This document shows positions 32,523-44,960 of a DNA stretch of 64,000 nt, piece after piece. A model generated the notes under the pieces. That model was given only the letters and a program-made list of their open reading frames with translations. It had not been told where the DNA came from and did no database searches. The DNA comes from Entoloma clypeatum (taxonomy: Eukaryota > Basidiomycota > Agaricomycetes > Agaricales > Entolomataceae): NCBI GenBank assembly GCA_963565915.1, contig OY751491.1, positions 620,001-684,000 of the forward strand. Reading direction: 5' to 3'. Both the position numbers and the translations under genes were made by a program. How positions within the stretch are numbered: the first letter of the stretch is position 1; every line of letters starts with the position of its first letter.

Positions 32523-35500
32523 TACTCTGTTTTTTTCTCCTGTGGGGTTGCGACTTCCGTGTTTCATCCAGAGACACCTTTGTGGTACCCAACAATACTA
32601 CTTTCCATTGTCTCACGTTCAGCTTCAAACGATTCTTAGGCACCGGTCGTCCTCAAACCTCCCCGCCGGATTTAGCGCATCGCTTTTCCACCGTTTTTCC
32701 TCATGATTAACCTGCAGACTCTTGGCTGATGGCGTTCCAAGTCCGATTTTCAAAATCTTGCAAGGTTGGCCTCACAATCCCCTCAGTTGTCCAATGGTAG
32801 GACTTATGTACTATCGCAAGTACAGAGAACCGGGTAACAAACGCATGCGCAGTCAATTTCAATCAATGCCTCCAGGACGCCATCTGCGGGCGCACGGATC
32901 TCAGAACTGTTCTCTCGAACAATCCTCTCCTAACACAGGACCCTGGTCACTCTTTCTTGTTCCACTTTCTCTCTTTTTGTCGTGAGTGTCGCCCGGCCAC
33001 TATTCCTAGCGCGACTCCAAGAAGAAAAAAACGTCTTGTAGGCTCTCTGGCAATGGCTTATGTGAAAGGGCACGACGGTGTTAAACCCATCCGCGTAGGT
33101 CTTCTGTGACAGGATGTCCAGTGGAACATTCAAATAGTATCGAGACAAACTCTTGTAAATCTCACCGCCTATTCAATGATCCCCGCCTCAAAACCGCAAA
33201 TGTATGGTCCGTCGCTTTTCTGAGAACTCCACTCCATCCAAGCGATCACCAAGTTCTGGGATGTCCCCGCGCCGCTCTCTTCCCCGTGCGCGCTTGTCCA
33301 CGCTGACTTTTGCCAAGGAGCAGCGATGTTTTGCGGTTTTGCGTTCACCTCTGCCAGCCTGAAAAATGAAGGCTTTGGCACCAGTAACTTTAACGACAAG
33401 ACGCAAGATGAGTACAAATCTTTCTGGGAAACCCCTCACCATCATACCCGCAAAACGCTAATCGCCGTTTTTCCCTGATGATGAGAAGAGCTTTCCGTCA
33501 TCATCTCCATACAGCATCTGTTTCTCTCCGTAAACTCAGCCCTGAAATCACATTCCACATGACTTGTCCTCGATCGGGCACCCCCCAAATAAACTGTGCC
33601 ACTTCGCCCGATGGACTTACCGGGGGAAGGACAGACCTTGTGACCAAAAACTTAATCTTTGGACGAGAATGTGCTTTTGTTTATGTCTACCCTTTTTGTA
33701 TGGTAAGCTGGACGCCGTCCTTACTGCTATGCTCCCGCGCTACTTCACGTACTCATCATACTTGCTTGGCCTGACCAGTGTCACCCTCAGGTATATCGGT
33801 AAGCGGTCAACGGTACAACAGACATATGTATACCTAAATCAACATTCAAAAAAGCCGGACAGGGACCATCATCAGCGACGAGCGTGCCATAAACTTCCAG
33901 GCTCCTCCACATTGTTTCAAGTCTAATAGTGTGTGTTATTTCTCAGGTCTCTCTTTTAGACTGTGCTATAGACGACTCAGGGATCAAAAAAATAAAACAA
34001 TTATGCCGTTATACCGGATCGTTACATACACGTCCAACTATCCCGAGTCCACTGGCATGCTTGCAACGAATTCCACCGCCGACCCACGGTAGAGGTTGCC
34101 AACCGGCGAATTTCCTTCCAAGCTACGCAGAGAGGTCTCCTCTTTGGGCCTTTGCGAGTTCAAGTAACTTGAAGATCACGCGGACGCACTGCAGATGGAG
34201 GTGGCCCGACGTTCAAAGAAGTCGACGCGAAGAGATATGGTTACACTGGCATATGTACGCATGTCAACACCAAGAAAAGTCTTGTTTTGTTGTCCAGTGG
34301 CAGAAAAGAAGTCCGGGGATCGATAACGTCCGATTTTCGCACACACACCCCTTGCACACCCCCCATGATTGATTTCCCCGCTTCGGCTACTCTATACATC
34401 CGAGTCGAAGCACGGACGCTTTTTAGATCTACCTCGACACCCCTCCCCCTCCCCCTTCCCCTCACTCCCCATGGAGGTGTTTGTAATGCCGACCACGCGG
34501 CCGTATGTATATATGACTGGAATCGGTACTATCACAAGCGCAACATAAGAAGGGTAGGCCGCGTTTCCGTGATTACGGGGTCCCCCCGGATATATGTCTG
34601 TAGAAGGGCGCGAAGAGGGGTTCCGTTGAAAGCTTTCTTGCGATTCCTAACAAGTTTTGAATTTCAGGTGTGAAGAAGACGAAGAAGTGATGGGTGGGTA
34701 GTAGGGCGGCGGCGGGGTCCCGCCTCCCGCGTATCGCGCGAAACTTCAAAGCTTCCAAGAGAAGGACTCGGAGAGAGAGAGAGAGAGAGCCCCCCCCCTC
34801 CCGGCTGCAATCAATACCAATCGAACCATGACTTGACTCGGGATATATCCGTCTGCAAAACAAAACAAAAAAAAAAGGGGGGGGGGGGGGGGGGCGCAGA
34901 ACGAACAACGCGAGAGTCTGTCAGACTACTTTTCCAAAAAAAGAAAAATCACGTCATGTACATCCCATTCAGACTACCAAAGTAGTAAGTAACCATGACA
35001 AGTACAGAGAAAAAAAAAAAAATACAACGTCTTTCTTTCAACCCCGAAGAGAGGAAGTCAAAAAAAGGAAAAAAGAAAAAAAGAGGGAGAGAGAGAGAGA
35101 GAGAGACTTCGATCGGGGGATGAAAAGAAAGAACGTAGCAAAACGACATGCATGAGTGTGGTGAGTGAGTGAGTGTATTAGAAAGACAACAAAGACGAAC
35201 AGACAGACAGACAGGGAGGAAGAAGAAGCATATGTACACGTTTCCAGGGGAAAAAGCAACGGCAGATAAATTATGTACAGGGGGGGGAGGGAGGCAAGCC
35301 TTCATTCATAACTGCGAACCGAGATTTTTTTTGATCCGGGGCGTCGACGAGGATGGGGGGGGGGGGGAGGGAAGGACCATATAATGCAGAGCAGTGAGTG
35401 AGTGGAAGAAGGGGTAAGTAAAGCGGAGGAGAGAGCGGGTGTGGATTGGATTGCAATAATTATCTGAACCAGAGAAGGAGAGGGAGGGAGGCCACTTTGA

Positions 35501-35552
35501 AAAGTCCGTCCAGTCGATCAAAGAGAAGAAGGGGGGTGTCACCACCACCACT
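32523..35552. other. 3-kb region without recognised gene; simple repeats at its right end
   Basis: ORFs here are short and show no family features or splice-consistent joins that I could extend. From about 34680 it becomes simple-sequence DNA: GA repeats (34770-34788, 35087-35106), an A-then-G tract (34869-34894) and G runs near 35280 and 35356. The right end probably includes the 3' untranslated region of the bHLH gene. Confidence 0.5.
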
Positions 35553-38088
35553 TCAAATCGCCATCATCTCTCCCTGACCAACAACCACCTGCTCCTCCTT
35601 CACCACCGCCGCGCTCTTCCCCAAATTCTTAAACCCCCCATACGCGCCCTTCTTCCCCGTACCGGCATCGCGCCCCCTCGGGCGGCCCCTCTGCCGCTGC
35701 CTCGCACTCACACCCGCACCCGCATCCTCAACACCTTCCATCCCATCCTCTCCATCCTCCTCTTCCTCTTCCTCCTCCTCTTCCTCCTCCTCATCCCTCC
35801 CTTCCCCCTCAGGCATACTCGGCAGCCCAAAAAACCCCGTATACCCCCCTCCTCCTCCTCCTGCACCATGAGCATGAGCATGACCTCCCCCATTCATCCC
35901 CACGCCCATCCCCATGCGCCCTCCTCCCCCTCCTCCTGCTACTACTGAACCCTGCCCCTCCCCAACCTCCGCACCCCTCCCACCACCACCACCACCACCA
36001 CCACCATCCTTCCACCCCGTCAACTCCGCCTCCAACTGCCGGTTCCGCACACCCTGCGCCTCGACGAGCTGTTGTAGGTACCGGATATACTCCACGCTCT
36101 TCCGGAGGATCATCCCCTTGTTCGCTTTCATGACTCCCAGGCTCTCGGCTTGTGCCTGTTGGCCTTGCTGTGCTTGTGCTTGTCCTTGTGCGTGTCCTTG
36201 TCCTTGTCCTTGTGCGTGTCCTTGAGCGTGTCCGTGTCCCTGCCCTAGTCCTTGTTGTTTCTGCGGGGTGGGGGTCAGAGCCGCGTCGGGGCCCGAGCCG
36301 GAGCCGGGGGACTGTGGTTCATCCCCGCCGGGGGAGCCAGCGTTGGGAGCCGAGGCGGTGGGCGATGCGTTTCCTCCCCCGTTGACATTGTTGTTGTTAT
36401 TGTTATTGTTTCCGGCGGCGGTCGAGGAAGCTGTTCCCAAATTCAGTTGAGTTTTTTTGATGACGATTGAAAAATAAAATAAAATAAAAAAGTAAAAATA
36501 AATAAATAAGAAAATAAATAAAAACCAATAAAAAATAAAAACTAAAAATAAAATAAATAAAGAAACTCACCAGCACCGTCCAAAAGACAATCCGGAATCA
36601 ACGTCGCAAGCTCGCTGATCTTCTCATTGATATTGTCCCTTCTCCTCCTCTCAACAGCATTGTGGCTCTCTCTCCTCCTGCGCCTCTTCTCATTCGCCAG
36701 TATCGCCTGTTTATCCACCGCGCTGATCGCACCAGAGTGGGAGTGCGAGTGGGAGTGCGACGACCCGTTGAGCGTGGGGATGGTGGGTATCGATGGGATG
36801 CTCGAGGGTATCGCGATGCCCGAATGTCCGTGTCCGTGCGCGTGCATGCTGCTGTGGATGTTGGGGAGGGACTGTGGGGACGGCCCACCGCCACCGCCAC
36901 CACCACCACCACCACCGCCGAGGTGGTGCATCCCGTATGATGAGGGGTGGTGGTGTTGGTTGTGGCTGGAGGCGGTGGGCGTGTTCATCGGCATTGGGAG
37001 AGATAAGGGGAGGCTGTGAAGAGAGGAGACGGGCGGGAGGTGCACGTTGGCGTCGGATTGTGGGGTGAGGGCGAAGGGCGAGTAGGCCGTCGTTCCGTTG
37101 GTGGTGGTGTTGGTGTTGCTATTGGTGTTGTTATTGCTATTGGTGGCCCCGGACCCTGGGGAGGTGCCGGACGAGTGCAGGGTATGCGAGAGGTGCGGGG
37201 ACGCGAGGGAGTCTGGGGTTGGGAGGGAGTATTCCGAGGGACCGCCGCTGTAGATGTACAAAACAAAAAAAAAATACTGGTTCAGGTTCTCGCGTAGAAA
37301 GAAATCAGGGAAGATAAAACTGACGTCGAATGCTGCCCAGGCATGTACCACGCCCCGCCGCCGCCGCCGCCTCCGTGTCCACTCACCGTCGCTGCGCGCG
37401 AACGGGGAATCACGATCGCATGCGGGCGGATCGGAGGGGGACTCGTGCCGCTCACGCTGTTGTTTCTCCTCGATCTTGTCGTGCGCGCGGGGCCGATACC
37501 GCCGACGCTGCCGCCGCCGCCTCCACCTGCGCCCACGTTGACCCCGGCACCTCCGCCGCCACTGGATGGGGGGCGCGAGCGTGAACGGGAGCGGGAGTTC
37601 TGGTGGTGGTCGCTGGTATGTGTGGTTGGCGATGGGGTGTGGCGCGTAAAGTGGTTGTGGTGGTGGTGGAAGGACGAGGGGGGCGGGGGTGGATCGGGTT
37701 CGTAGCGGAGGGAGGAGCTGAGGGCTGGCAGGGTCTGGCTAAAGTTGGTCGGGTAGGGCTGCTGGTCGGCATGGGAGGAGGGTGCGGGTGCGGAGATGTC
37801 AAAGATGTTGTGGGTACCGTGGTGCCGAGGGCGTTGTTGGTGTTGGTGATGTTGGTGGTGGTGTTGCTGGGAGGTGGAGTCTTGGGCTGGTTGCATGAGG
37901 GAAGCGAGCTCGTCTGTGAAATCCATGCTTGTGCTGGATGGAAACTTGCGGAAGGAGTCTGGGAGGTAGTTGTTGAAGAGATCAAAGTTGGTGGTAGGCG
38001 GGGGAGTGGTGGAGGACGATGTGTTTGTTGGGGACGGGTGGAAGCCGTCTTGTCTTATCGGCTTGTATGTTGAGAAGAAAGACGACAT
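35553..38088 (-). CDS. bHLH-leucine zipper transcription factor with very long loop
   Basis: Three exons: 38088-37325, 37247-36571, 36430-35553; 772 residues. Introns are 77 nt (GTCAGT donor) and 140 nt (AT-rich). The N-terminal half is low-complexity (His, Ser, Pro, Gly, Asn). The basic region and helix 1 read RRRRRESHNAVERRRRDNIN then EKISELATLIPDCLL; ESHNAVERRRRD with His/Glu/Arg is the E-box-binding pattern, closest to the USF/Cbf1 style. Helix 2 and a zipper follow about 100 residues later (MKANKGMILRKSVEYIRYLQ, QLVEAQGVRNRQLEAELTG), separated by an Asn/Gly/Gln-rich loop. A glycine-rich stretch, an acidic run, an AT-hook-like RGRPRGRD and a short basic C-terminus end the protein. Targets unknown. 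Purine-rich tracts in the coding strand make the exact residue counts in the runs uncertain. Confidence 0.85.
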
Positions 38089-40227
38089 CGCTGCCGTCGA
38101 GAGTGGATTGGATGTGAAGAGAGAGAGGGACCTATCGCGTTCGTTCACAATCAGATCAAAAAAAAATAATCCTCCTTCTCTTCCCCACACTCCTGGGGTC
38201 CTCAACCTTATCTCCGGACCCACGCGACCAGGCACAGCATCTGGCACACAAATACATCAATACAATGATGTTCTTCGCCTTCTCTCCAAAACAATTCCAT
38301 CGAGAGAGACCATAGAAATTGACAAAAAGCCGATGCTTTTTTGTTTGCCCCGCAGGCACGCCGATTGAATATTGACTCGCAACACTCGTCGTCGCCCATC
38401 TGCCGGCGACTCAACTTCTTTCCGGTCAGAGGCTTTCCCTTTTCTCCCAAACGCTGTGGAGCCAGGCCGAAGTCCGGCTTTCTATTTAGAACCTTGCCAT
38501 TTACCACACTCATTGCTCCTTTGGCCCCCTGACGATACTTACTTCCTACAACCAAACGTATCGAATGTATGTATATGCTTACTCGGCCGATCGAAGATGA
38601 TACGCAGGAGCCGAAATGAATCCACCGCAGGATACCCTCACCATCATATTCTCCAGTCGACTAGCCGTGCTCGTCATCGATCAGCTACCGGTCCTTGCCT
38701 ATCCGAGACGTATGGGTTGATATCTTCCGCATCCCTCCCCCTTTGGGTTCGACTCGAGTACTTGACCATCCGTGATACTGAGTGGAGGCGTGTAATCATT
38801 CCATTTATCCAGCCTCTGCCAATATCGATACTCGAAGCGTGTCGCGAACCAATGAGTATACATTTTACATACACCCCCAATCATGTTCCATCCAATTCCA
38901 ATCGTCAACGAGAGCTATTGCAAAAACTAGTACACAAACCGCCAGCAGATCGATAATCGAGTGCCTCCCATTATATCGCACAACGGTCATCATCATCATC
39001 ATCATCGATGCCAGATGTACTGACATAAATCAACGTTAGCACGACCGACGTGTTCGCATCAGCGCCTCCTCATGTTTTTTTTTTCTTTTTCCTTTCAGTA
39101 AAACCCCGTTAAGAGGTGCATCCAGCCATGAACTTGACGACACATATATGGGACGACAGAAACGAAAAAAAAAAAAAAAAAAAAATTGACACCTGATATG
39201 CAAATAACAAGAGTTTCGTAAAGTTTGTGACTGATATCAACATCCCCTTCCCATTGGACAGGTAGATTAGATCGATGACGGGATGACGGGATGGATGGAT
39301 ATCGATGGATGACAGACGTCTGATGGAACCCCGGACCCGGTTTCTCCCCCACCGCCACTGAACCTCTCCAAAAAAAACAGGCGCCGGAGAGAGCGAGAGC
39401 GAGAGAGAGAGATAGCCAGAAGAAGCACAGAGTCCCCAGCCTACCCAGCCCCGCAGCACAGGTCCAACGAACAACAACAAGAGGACGCAGGACGCGCGGA
39501 CTCGGAGCGTTTTCATATATGCACATGACAAGGAAGGGAGACGTCCGACCTTGTACATACATTGCCGAAGTAGCATGCCATGGGTGTGTTCGGTATAGAA
39601 CGCAAGAATTGACGCGGACGGAAAGGGCCACATCTATGGATAGGCGATGACCGGGGGGAAGACAAGGAACCTCGAAGTATTAGCATGGTGTGGTGATGAG
39701 CGTACGTACGCACGCACGGACGGAGCTTCAGAACTCGAACTCGAAGAAGAGCCGGGCACGACGTACTTTGCTTACATCTGTGAGTATCCTTCGTTCAAGA
39801 CCCGTGTAAGTGAGAGAAGCATGCATTGCTTCGAAAGACGATAGGGATAGGGGGCTGGGAGGAAGCGTCAAACAGAAAGAAAAGAACACGAACTATATAT
39901 AGGTATCGCCGAGTCTTTGAGCAGGAGTCTCCCTCTTTGAATATGGGAATATAGGTGTCGGAACCTTCCTTCTTCGTGTTCCCCGAGACCGCGACGTTGA
40001 AAGAAGAGAGAGCAGTGGCTGAGTCCGAGTCATTCCTTGCTCTCTCTCTTCCCCCCCCTCCTCTCTCTCTCAGCACGACTCCTTCCTCTCTCCGCTCCGT
40101 CAACGACCTACATTCCAACCCCAATTTTTCAAGCCCATCAGTTCGCTGAAATGGAAAACCACCCTAAGAAACGACACTCTGGCTCGGCCATAGAACGCGA
40201 GCGTGCAAATCTAGTAAAAGGCGACCT

Positions 40228-40262
40228 CCCCCCCCCCCCCCCCCCCCCCTCTCTCTCTCTCT
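40228..40262. repeat. C22 tract followed by CT repeat
   Basis: Twenty-two C residues (40228-40249) followed by a (TC)n run. With the G runs nearby it gives alternating G-rich and C-rich strands. Confidence 0.9.
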
Positions 40263-40378
40263 CTCCCAGCGGCGTTCGAATCTTGACAAAATGGAAGAGA
40301 GAACTTTGAACAACAGGGAAGGGAAGGGAAGATAGGGGAGGAGGGGGCGGGGGAACTGAAATAAATAATAGTCCACGA

Positions 40379-40751
40379 TGCAAGGAGCGAAACGGAGAAG
40401 CCCCAACCAAATCGAAGTGAATAGTAGTAGACGACATTTGCCGAAAACAAGACGGGAGGGAATGAAACACAGGTTTGTGTGAAGGGGGGTGTGTGAAGGG
40501 GGGGGGGGGGGGGGGGGAGAATCCAGCCGGTCCAAGACCCAAGCCCAAGAGCGACTGAAAAACACGTTTTTGTCGACCACGGAGATGGCGTAATCGAATC
40601 GATACTTGGGGGGTTTCGAACGGCAAGGAGCGAAATGGAGAAGCCCCAACCAACACCAATCGAAGCCGCAGCGTGAATAGTATGTATGTATGTATGTAGT
40701 TAGACCCGTACGTTTGTCGCATAAAAAACGGAGGGAATGGCAAGACAAAGG

Positions 40752-40783
<32 letters not shown>

Positions 40784-40815
40784 AGAAATCCAGTTGGTCC
40801 AAGAACGACCCAAAA
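40379..40815. repeat. Local direct duplication ending in G runs
   Basis: Unit 1 (about 40379-40560) and unit 2 (about 40622-40815) share GCAAGGAGCGAAA, GGAGAAGCCCCAACCAA, GGAGGGAATG and, after a G run, GAGAA...TCCAG..GGTCCAAGA. The G runs are 20 nt (40498-40517) and 29 nt (40755-40783). The units differ by indels in the middle. Confidence 0.7.
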
Positions 40816-41021
40816 AAAAAAAAAAAAAAGAAAGTGAAATCCCGAGCCAACCATAAAAAATAAATAAAATAAAAAAGTTTTTTTTTTTTTTTTTTTCCGG
40901 TTCCCATTGCTCAGCCGACCACGGGAGATGGCGTAATCATTGAAGGGTTCCTCGAACGATCAGATCAGATCAGAACTAAACAAAAAAAGAGTAGTCTGGA
41001 GAAGCCGGGCTTGTTGTTCCC

Positions 41022-42496
41022 TGTCAAGAAGGATGATGCAATGGAGTGTTGGGGAGGTGGGGGAGAGGAAGGGGGGCGGGACCCCAGACAGTCCGATCGC
41101 GACGTCCGGAAAGGGGGTGGGAGTGGGGGGTGGTGACGGAAGGAGTAAGGAAACTCGCAGGATGTCGATAGACGCCCCGTCGCGGTTTTTACGATCTCGT
41201 GGGCGCCTCTTGAAGCGAGAGTGCTAGAAAAGAAAAGAAAAATAATAAATGAATAAATAAAAAGGGGAGGGGGGGGGGGGGGGGGAAGGGCGCGAAGGCG
41301 AGGAGGTGGGCTGTGGTGGCGTCGGCTTTAGTACTAGTATGACCGTGTGTTGATGTTTGTGAGTGGTTGCTAGACAAGCTTCGCAATGTTGGGGCTCGCT
41401 CACAGGTCCGCAGTACATAAAATGAATGAGTCGGTGTGGTTTGACAAATAAAGATTCCGCCAAGAAAGGAGTGGAAGTTTTGTAATGCGGGGATTGCACG
41501 GGAAAAGGGATTTCGGGAAGGGGTTCGACTCATCATGGTTTCCTGGTGCAAAAGATGATATCGAGGGGAGGCGGGAGACGTCGCGGGTCTTTGGAGAACG
41601 TCGTTGACGGACGAGCACCACTTGCAGGTCGTGGTATCGTCCCTTGGGCGGTGCAGATTATTCGAGAGATTGGGGTGGGAGCAAGGCCAGAGGAAATCTG
41701 GGTAATGGAAAGCACAGCGAGGGAGGGGGGGGGGCGACAGAGAAGTAGACCATGGGCGGCAGGAGGAGCGAGACGCGAGCACGGAGAAAGGAAGCCAAGT
41801 CCATTTTATACGACACTTCCAGGCTCCATGTTTGAGGAAGCAGGGTAATGGAAAGCAGAGCAGCCAAGGGGGGAGGGGGCGAGGGGGGACGACAGAGAGA
41901 GGTACATGGTGGGAAGGGAGAAGCCATACGCATGCAAGCAGAAACAAAAGCAAAGTCCGTTTTATACGACACTTCCTCCATGTTTGAGGAAGCAGGGTAA
42001 GAGCCAAGGGGGACTCGAGGGGCGGGAGGGACGACAGCGAGGTACATGGTGGGAAGGGAGAAGCGAGACGCATGCAAGCAGAAACAAAAGCAAAGAAAGG
42101 TCCGTTTTATACGACACGTTTCCTCCATGTTTGTTTCGCACAGCGACACCCATTTTGACCACGTTATCAGGCATGGGACGGGGTGTGCTGGTCAGCAGGC
42201 GCGCAGATGACAAAGGGCAATCAAGCGAAGTTGGGTCATGAGGGGGATGTGCGATCAGGGCCTTGGGGGTTGGGGAACATCTGCTTGAACGTTGCGAGAC
42301 GGAGTGACCCAGGTGACCTATCGACCTATCAGCTGCCCAGCAACTGCCCAGCGAAGAAAAAAAAAACCTAGATAACGTATCGTCAAGGGAATAAGTGCGT
42401 GAAGAACAATGATACCTGATGCGTGCTTACAAAGTCAACGTCGGACTGAGACTGGTGTGATCGGCGCCATTTGCTTGGACTGGTCATGCGATGCAT
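41022..42496. repeat. Segmental duplication, left copy
   Basis: Collinear with 43330-44262. Shared anchors include TGTCAAG..GGATGATG at the start, GACAAATAAAGATTCCGCC, ATTATTCGAGAGATTGGGG and, near the end, GATAACGTATCGTCAAG and CAATGATACCTGATGCGTG. The left copy has an extra block at about 41200-41430 and one more internal TTTTATACGACAC unit. Confidence 0.8.
41800..42130. repeat. Internal tandem units with TTTTATACGACAC
   Basis: Three spaced units (near 41803, 41959 and 42104), each with GTCC(A/G)TTTTATACGACAC followed by TCCATGTTTG. Two further units lie in the right duplicate near 43790 and 43934. No ORF explains them. Confidence 0.65.
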
Positions 42497-43441
42497 ACAT
42501 GTAGTACATGCCAAGACTTGTATGTAGTTGTACGCCGGTATGTATGCGCCACTGGACCAGACATGGCATACTTATGATCAAGTACACTCGCTCGATGGAT
42601 GGGACAGCAACCCGATACCATTCCACCCATAAGTCCATAATACGGTGCGGCCCATGGCAACGTGATCCCGTTTACTATGTCCAACGCCGCGTCCCGACCC
42701 ATCTGCACGTAATCAGCCCAACTCTCGAACTGGATCTGGTACATCGAGTGCGTTCATGGCATGTGTGTTGGATATGATGCAACTCGAGCGGGTTCTGGAA
42801 GAGGCAATGCCTCGCGACTGGGGAACGAAATGACGGGTAGGCATCATGAAACAACGAGAATACATACTGTAATTCCAATATTCTCCTGCTGATTTGGAGC
42901 TGGATGTTCACGGGTAAGTCGTTCATATCTAACCTTATGAGATACATCAAAAGGCCGTGCGCAGCAAACACGATCCTCATATGACTGAAAGTGTTGTAGA
43001 TAGATAAGCATGAGACAACAGAGGTAACCGTGTGCTGCTCACTCATCAATACATGTCGGGGTTCTAGCACACATCTCCTCCATTCTCCTTCTGTTCTTGT
43101 CCTTATCAGCAGCGTCGACGGGAATCCACTGGTCTCCTGGTTTGGTGGCATAATCATAGAGGTTACGTTCATACACCACTTGATTAACCACCAGTTTCTT
43201 TTCTAATCATTGCTGATTGCTCCTCTAAGAGACATACCAACTTGAACCTCCGTTGCGCGAGCTCCTCAACGAGAGGATCGGGATGTTGAGTGATTTGGAG
43301 GGGAGGTTTGTCACTCTCCGTCGCTGGTGTGTCAAGGATGATGATGATGCAGTGGAGTTGGGGGGCGGAAGCAGACCTGAGACATTCCGATCGCGACGGG
43401 GAGAAATGAAACTCGCAGGATGCCGGCCTTTGCTCGTGCAA
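42484..43441 (-). CDS. Hypothetical multi-exon gene between the duplicates
   Basis: Unrecognised protein, model uncertain. Probable exons run from 43441 to 43238 (ending VEELAQRRFKL, GTATGT donor), then from 43197 through a frame reading QVVYERNLYDYATKPGD and MCARTPTCID to a GTGAGC donor. Next come a helical piece with RIVFAAHGLLMYLIRLDMND and SRRILELQY, and a last piece containing FESWADYVQMGRDAALDIVN and GITLPWAAPYYGLMGG that ends at 42484. The pieces look like protein and are joined by plausible splice sites, but no family, signal peptide or motif is recognised. The first exon lies in the right duplicate, so this gene may be a product of the duplication. Confidence 0.35.
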
Positions 43442-44262
43442 TAATGATGATGATCGATAGACGCTGTGGTTGACAAATAAAGATTCCGCCAGGATCAGAA
43501 AAACAGGAGTGGAAGATTTATAATGCGGGGATTGCGAGGGAAAGTGATTTCGGGGAGGAGGGGCTGGGACTCATAGTTTCTGGTGCCAAATACGATATCG
43601 AGAGAGACGGGAGACGTTGTGGGAGTTGAAGAAGTTAACGAACGAGCACCACTTGCGGTCGTGGTACCGTCCCTTGGGTGGTGTAGATTATTCGAGAGAT
43701 TGGGGTGGGAGCAAGGTCAGAGGAATCTGGGTGATGGAAAGCAATGGGTGGGAGGAGCGAGGCGCGTGCATGGAGAAACAAAGCCAAGTCCATTTTATAC
43801 GACACTTCCTCCATGTTTGAGGGAGCAGGTTAATGGAAAGCAGAGCCAAGGGGGAGGGGCGGGATGGACGACAAAGAGGTACATGGTGGGAGGGAGAAGC
43901 GAGACGCATGCAAGCAGAAACAAGGCAAAGTCTGTTTTATACGACACATTCTCCATATTTGTTTCGCACGGCAACACCCATTTGACCACATTGTCAAGCA
44001 TAGGCGGACCCCACCTGATGAGGCATGCTGCGCGGATGACTAGGGGAACATTTGCTTGAGCAAGACGGAGCGACCCAGGTGACCTGTCAACCCATCAGCT
44101 GCCCCGGGGCGCTCGGCGAAAAATAAACATAGATAACGTATCGTCAAGTGAATGGGTGCATGAGGAACAATGATACCTGATGCGTGTGTACAAAGTCAAC
44201 GTCGGGTCGGCGCTATTGATGCCATTTTCAGAGACGGGACTTGGACTGGTCAGGCGATGATA
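43330..44262. repeat. Segmental duplication, right copy
   Basis: Direct repeat of 41022-42496, shorter through indels. Its left end overlaps the first exon of the hypothetical minus-strand gene at 42484-43441. Confidence 0.8.
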
Positions 44263-44960
44263 TATACACCGATACGGATAAGTTCGATTTTAATCAAATT
44301 TTCGTTGACGAACCGTACTCTTGAGTGGAAAGCAGAGATATGGCGATCGCTGAAGGGTTCATCATTAGGGAAGGCAATAACAGGGATTGACAGTGGCGAA
44401 TTTACAGTAGATTATGGCTCGCTCCTCGACCTTTTGCTGTAGCTCGAACGTGACGGCCGTCGACTCGTGATCCTCAGTGTTAAAAAAAACGTTACGCTTT
44501 GAATAAAAAAAATTCGACTTAGCAAAACGCCAAACGTCCTGCCATAGGGTAAGTCTCACGTGCCTTGCCACCATATCAAGAAAGCGAACTTCCCCCATCG
44601 ATGTTATGACTTGGAGTCTGAAGAAATCTCTTCCTTCGGGTACTTCGGAGCCCGGGGCGACATTCATGATGCTGCAGATAGTTTTTGATGCAATCATAGG
44701 ACTCCCTGGAATCTTGACATTTTTCAGGTGTCGAACTTCCTTGTTTCGCCGTTGGCGAAGACAGGTGGATCGGGTTTGGAAGATCATGCCGGTGTGTCTT
44801 TGGAAGCCGCCGAACTCTCGACTAATTCGGGCCTTGGAAAACATTTTAGGTCACTCATAATCGACCAGCCAGGAATAGGACATCCTTTCTTTAGTTCATT
44901 TTTTTGTCGGCCGTGTATCTCGAGCAGGCCCTCTACCACGACTGCTCTTAAGAACTGTAC
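44263..44960. other. Intergenic, unresolved ORF on minus strand
   Basis: A 159-codon minus-strand ORF (44365-44844) has a protein-like stretch (DFFRLQVITSMGEVRFLDM) but no known family; part may be an exon. Otherwise nothing seen. Confidence 0.35.

Larger units (their letters stand above)
38089..41021. other. 2.9-kb promoter/intergenic region rich in simple repeats
   Basis: No gene recognised. Contains ATC, GA, CT, TATG and A tracts, long C and G runs (listed separately) and a local duplication around 40.4 and 40.6 kb. Long ORFs such as 40138-40854 (minus) read through homopolymers and are not credible. Confidence 0.5.

Noticed and set aside
32784..32850. tRNA-like fold (GTCC...GGAC arm followed by a TGTAC/GTACA stem)
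   Set aside because: No T-arm with GGTTCGA-type sequence and no matching acceptor stem; the anticodon loop would have the wrong size.
40138..40907. Two overlapping ~240-codon minus-strand ORFs as membrane proteins
   Set aside because: They run through poly-G/C, poly-A and GA tracts, exist in two frames at once, and have no family features.
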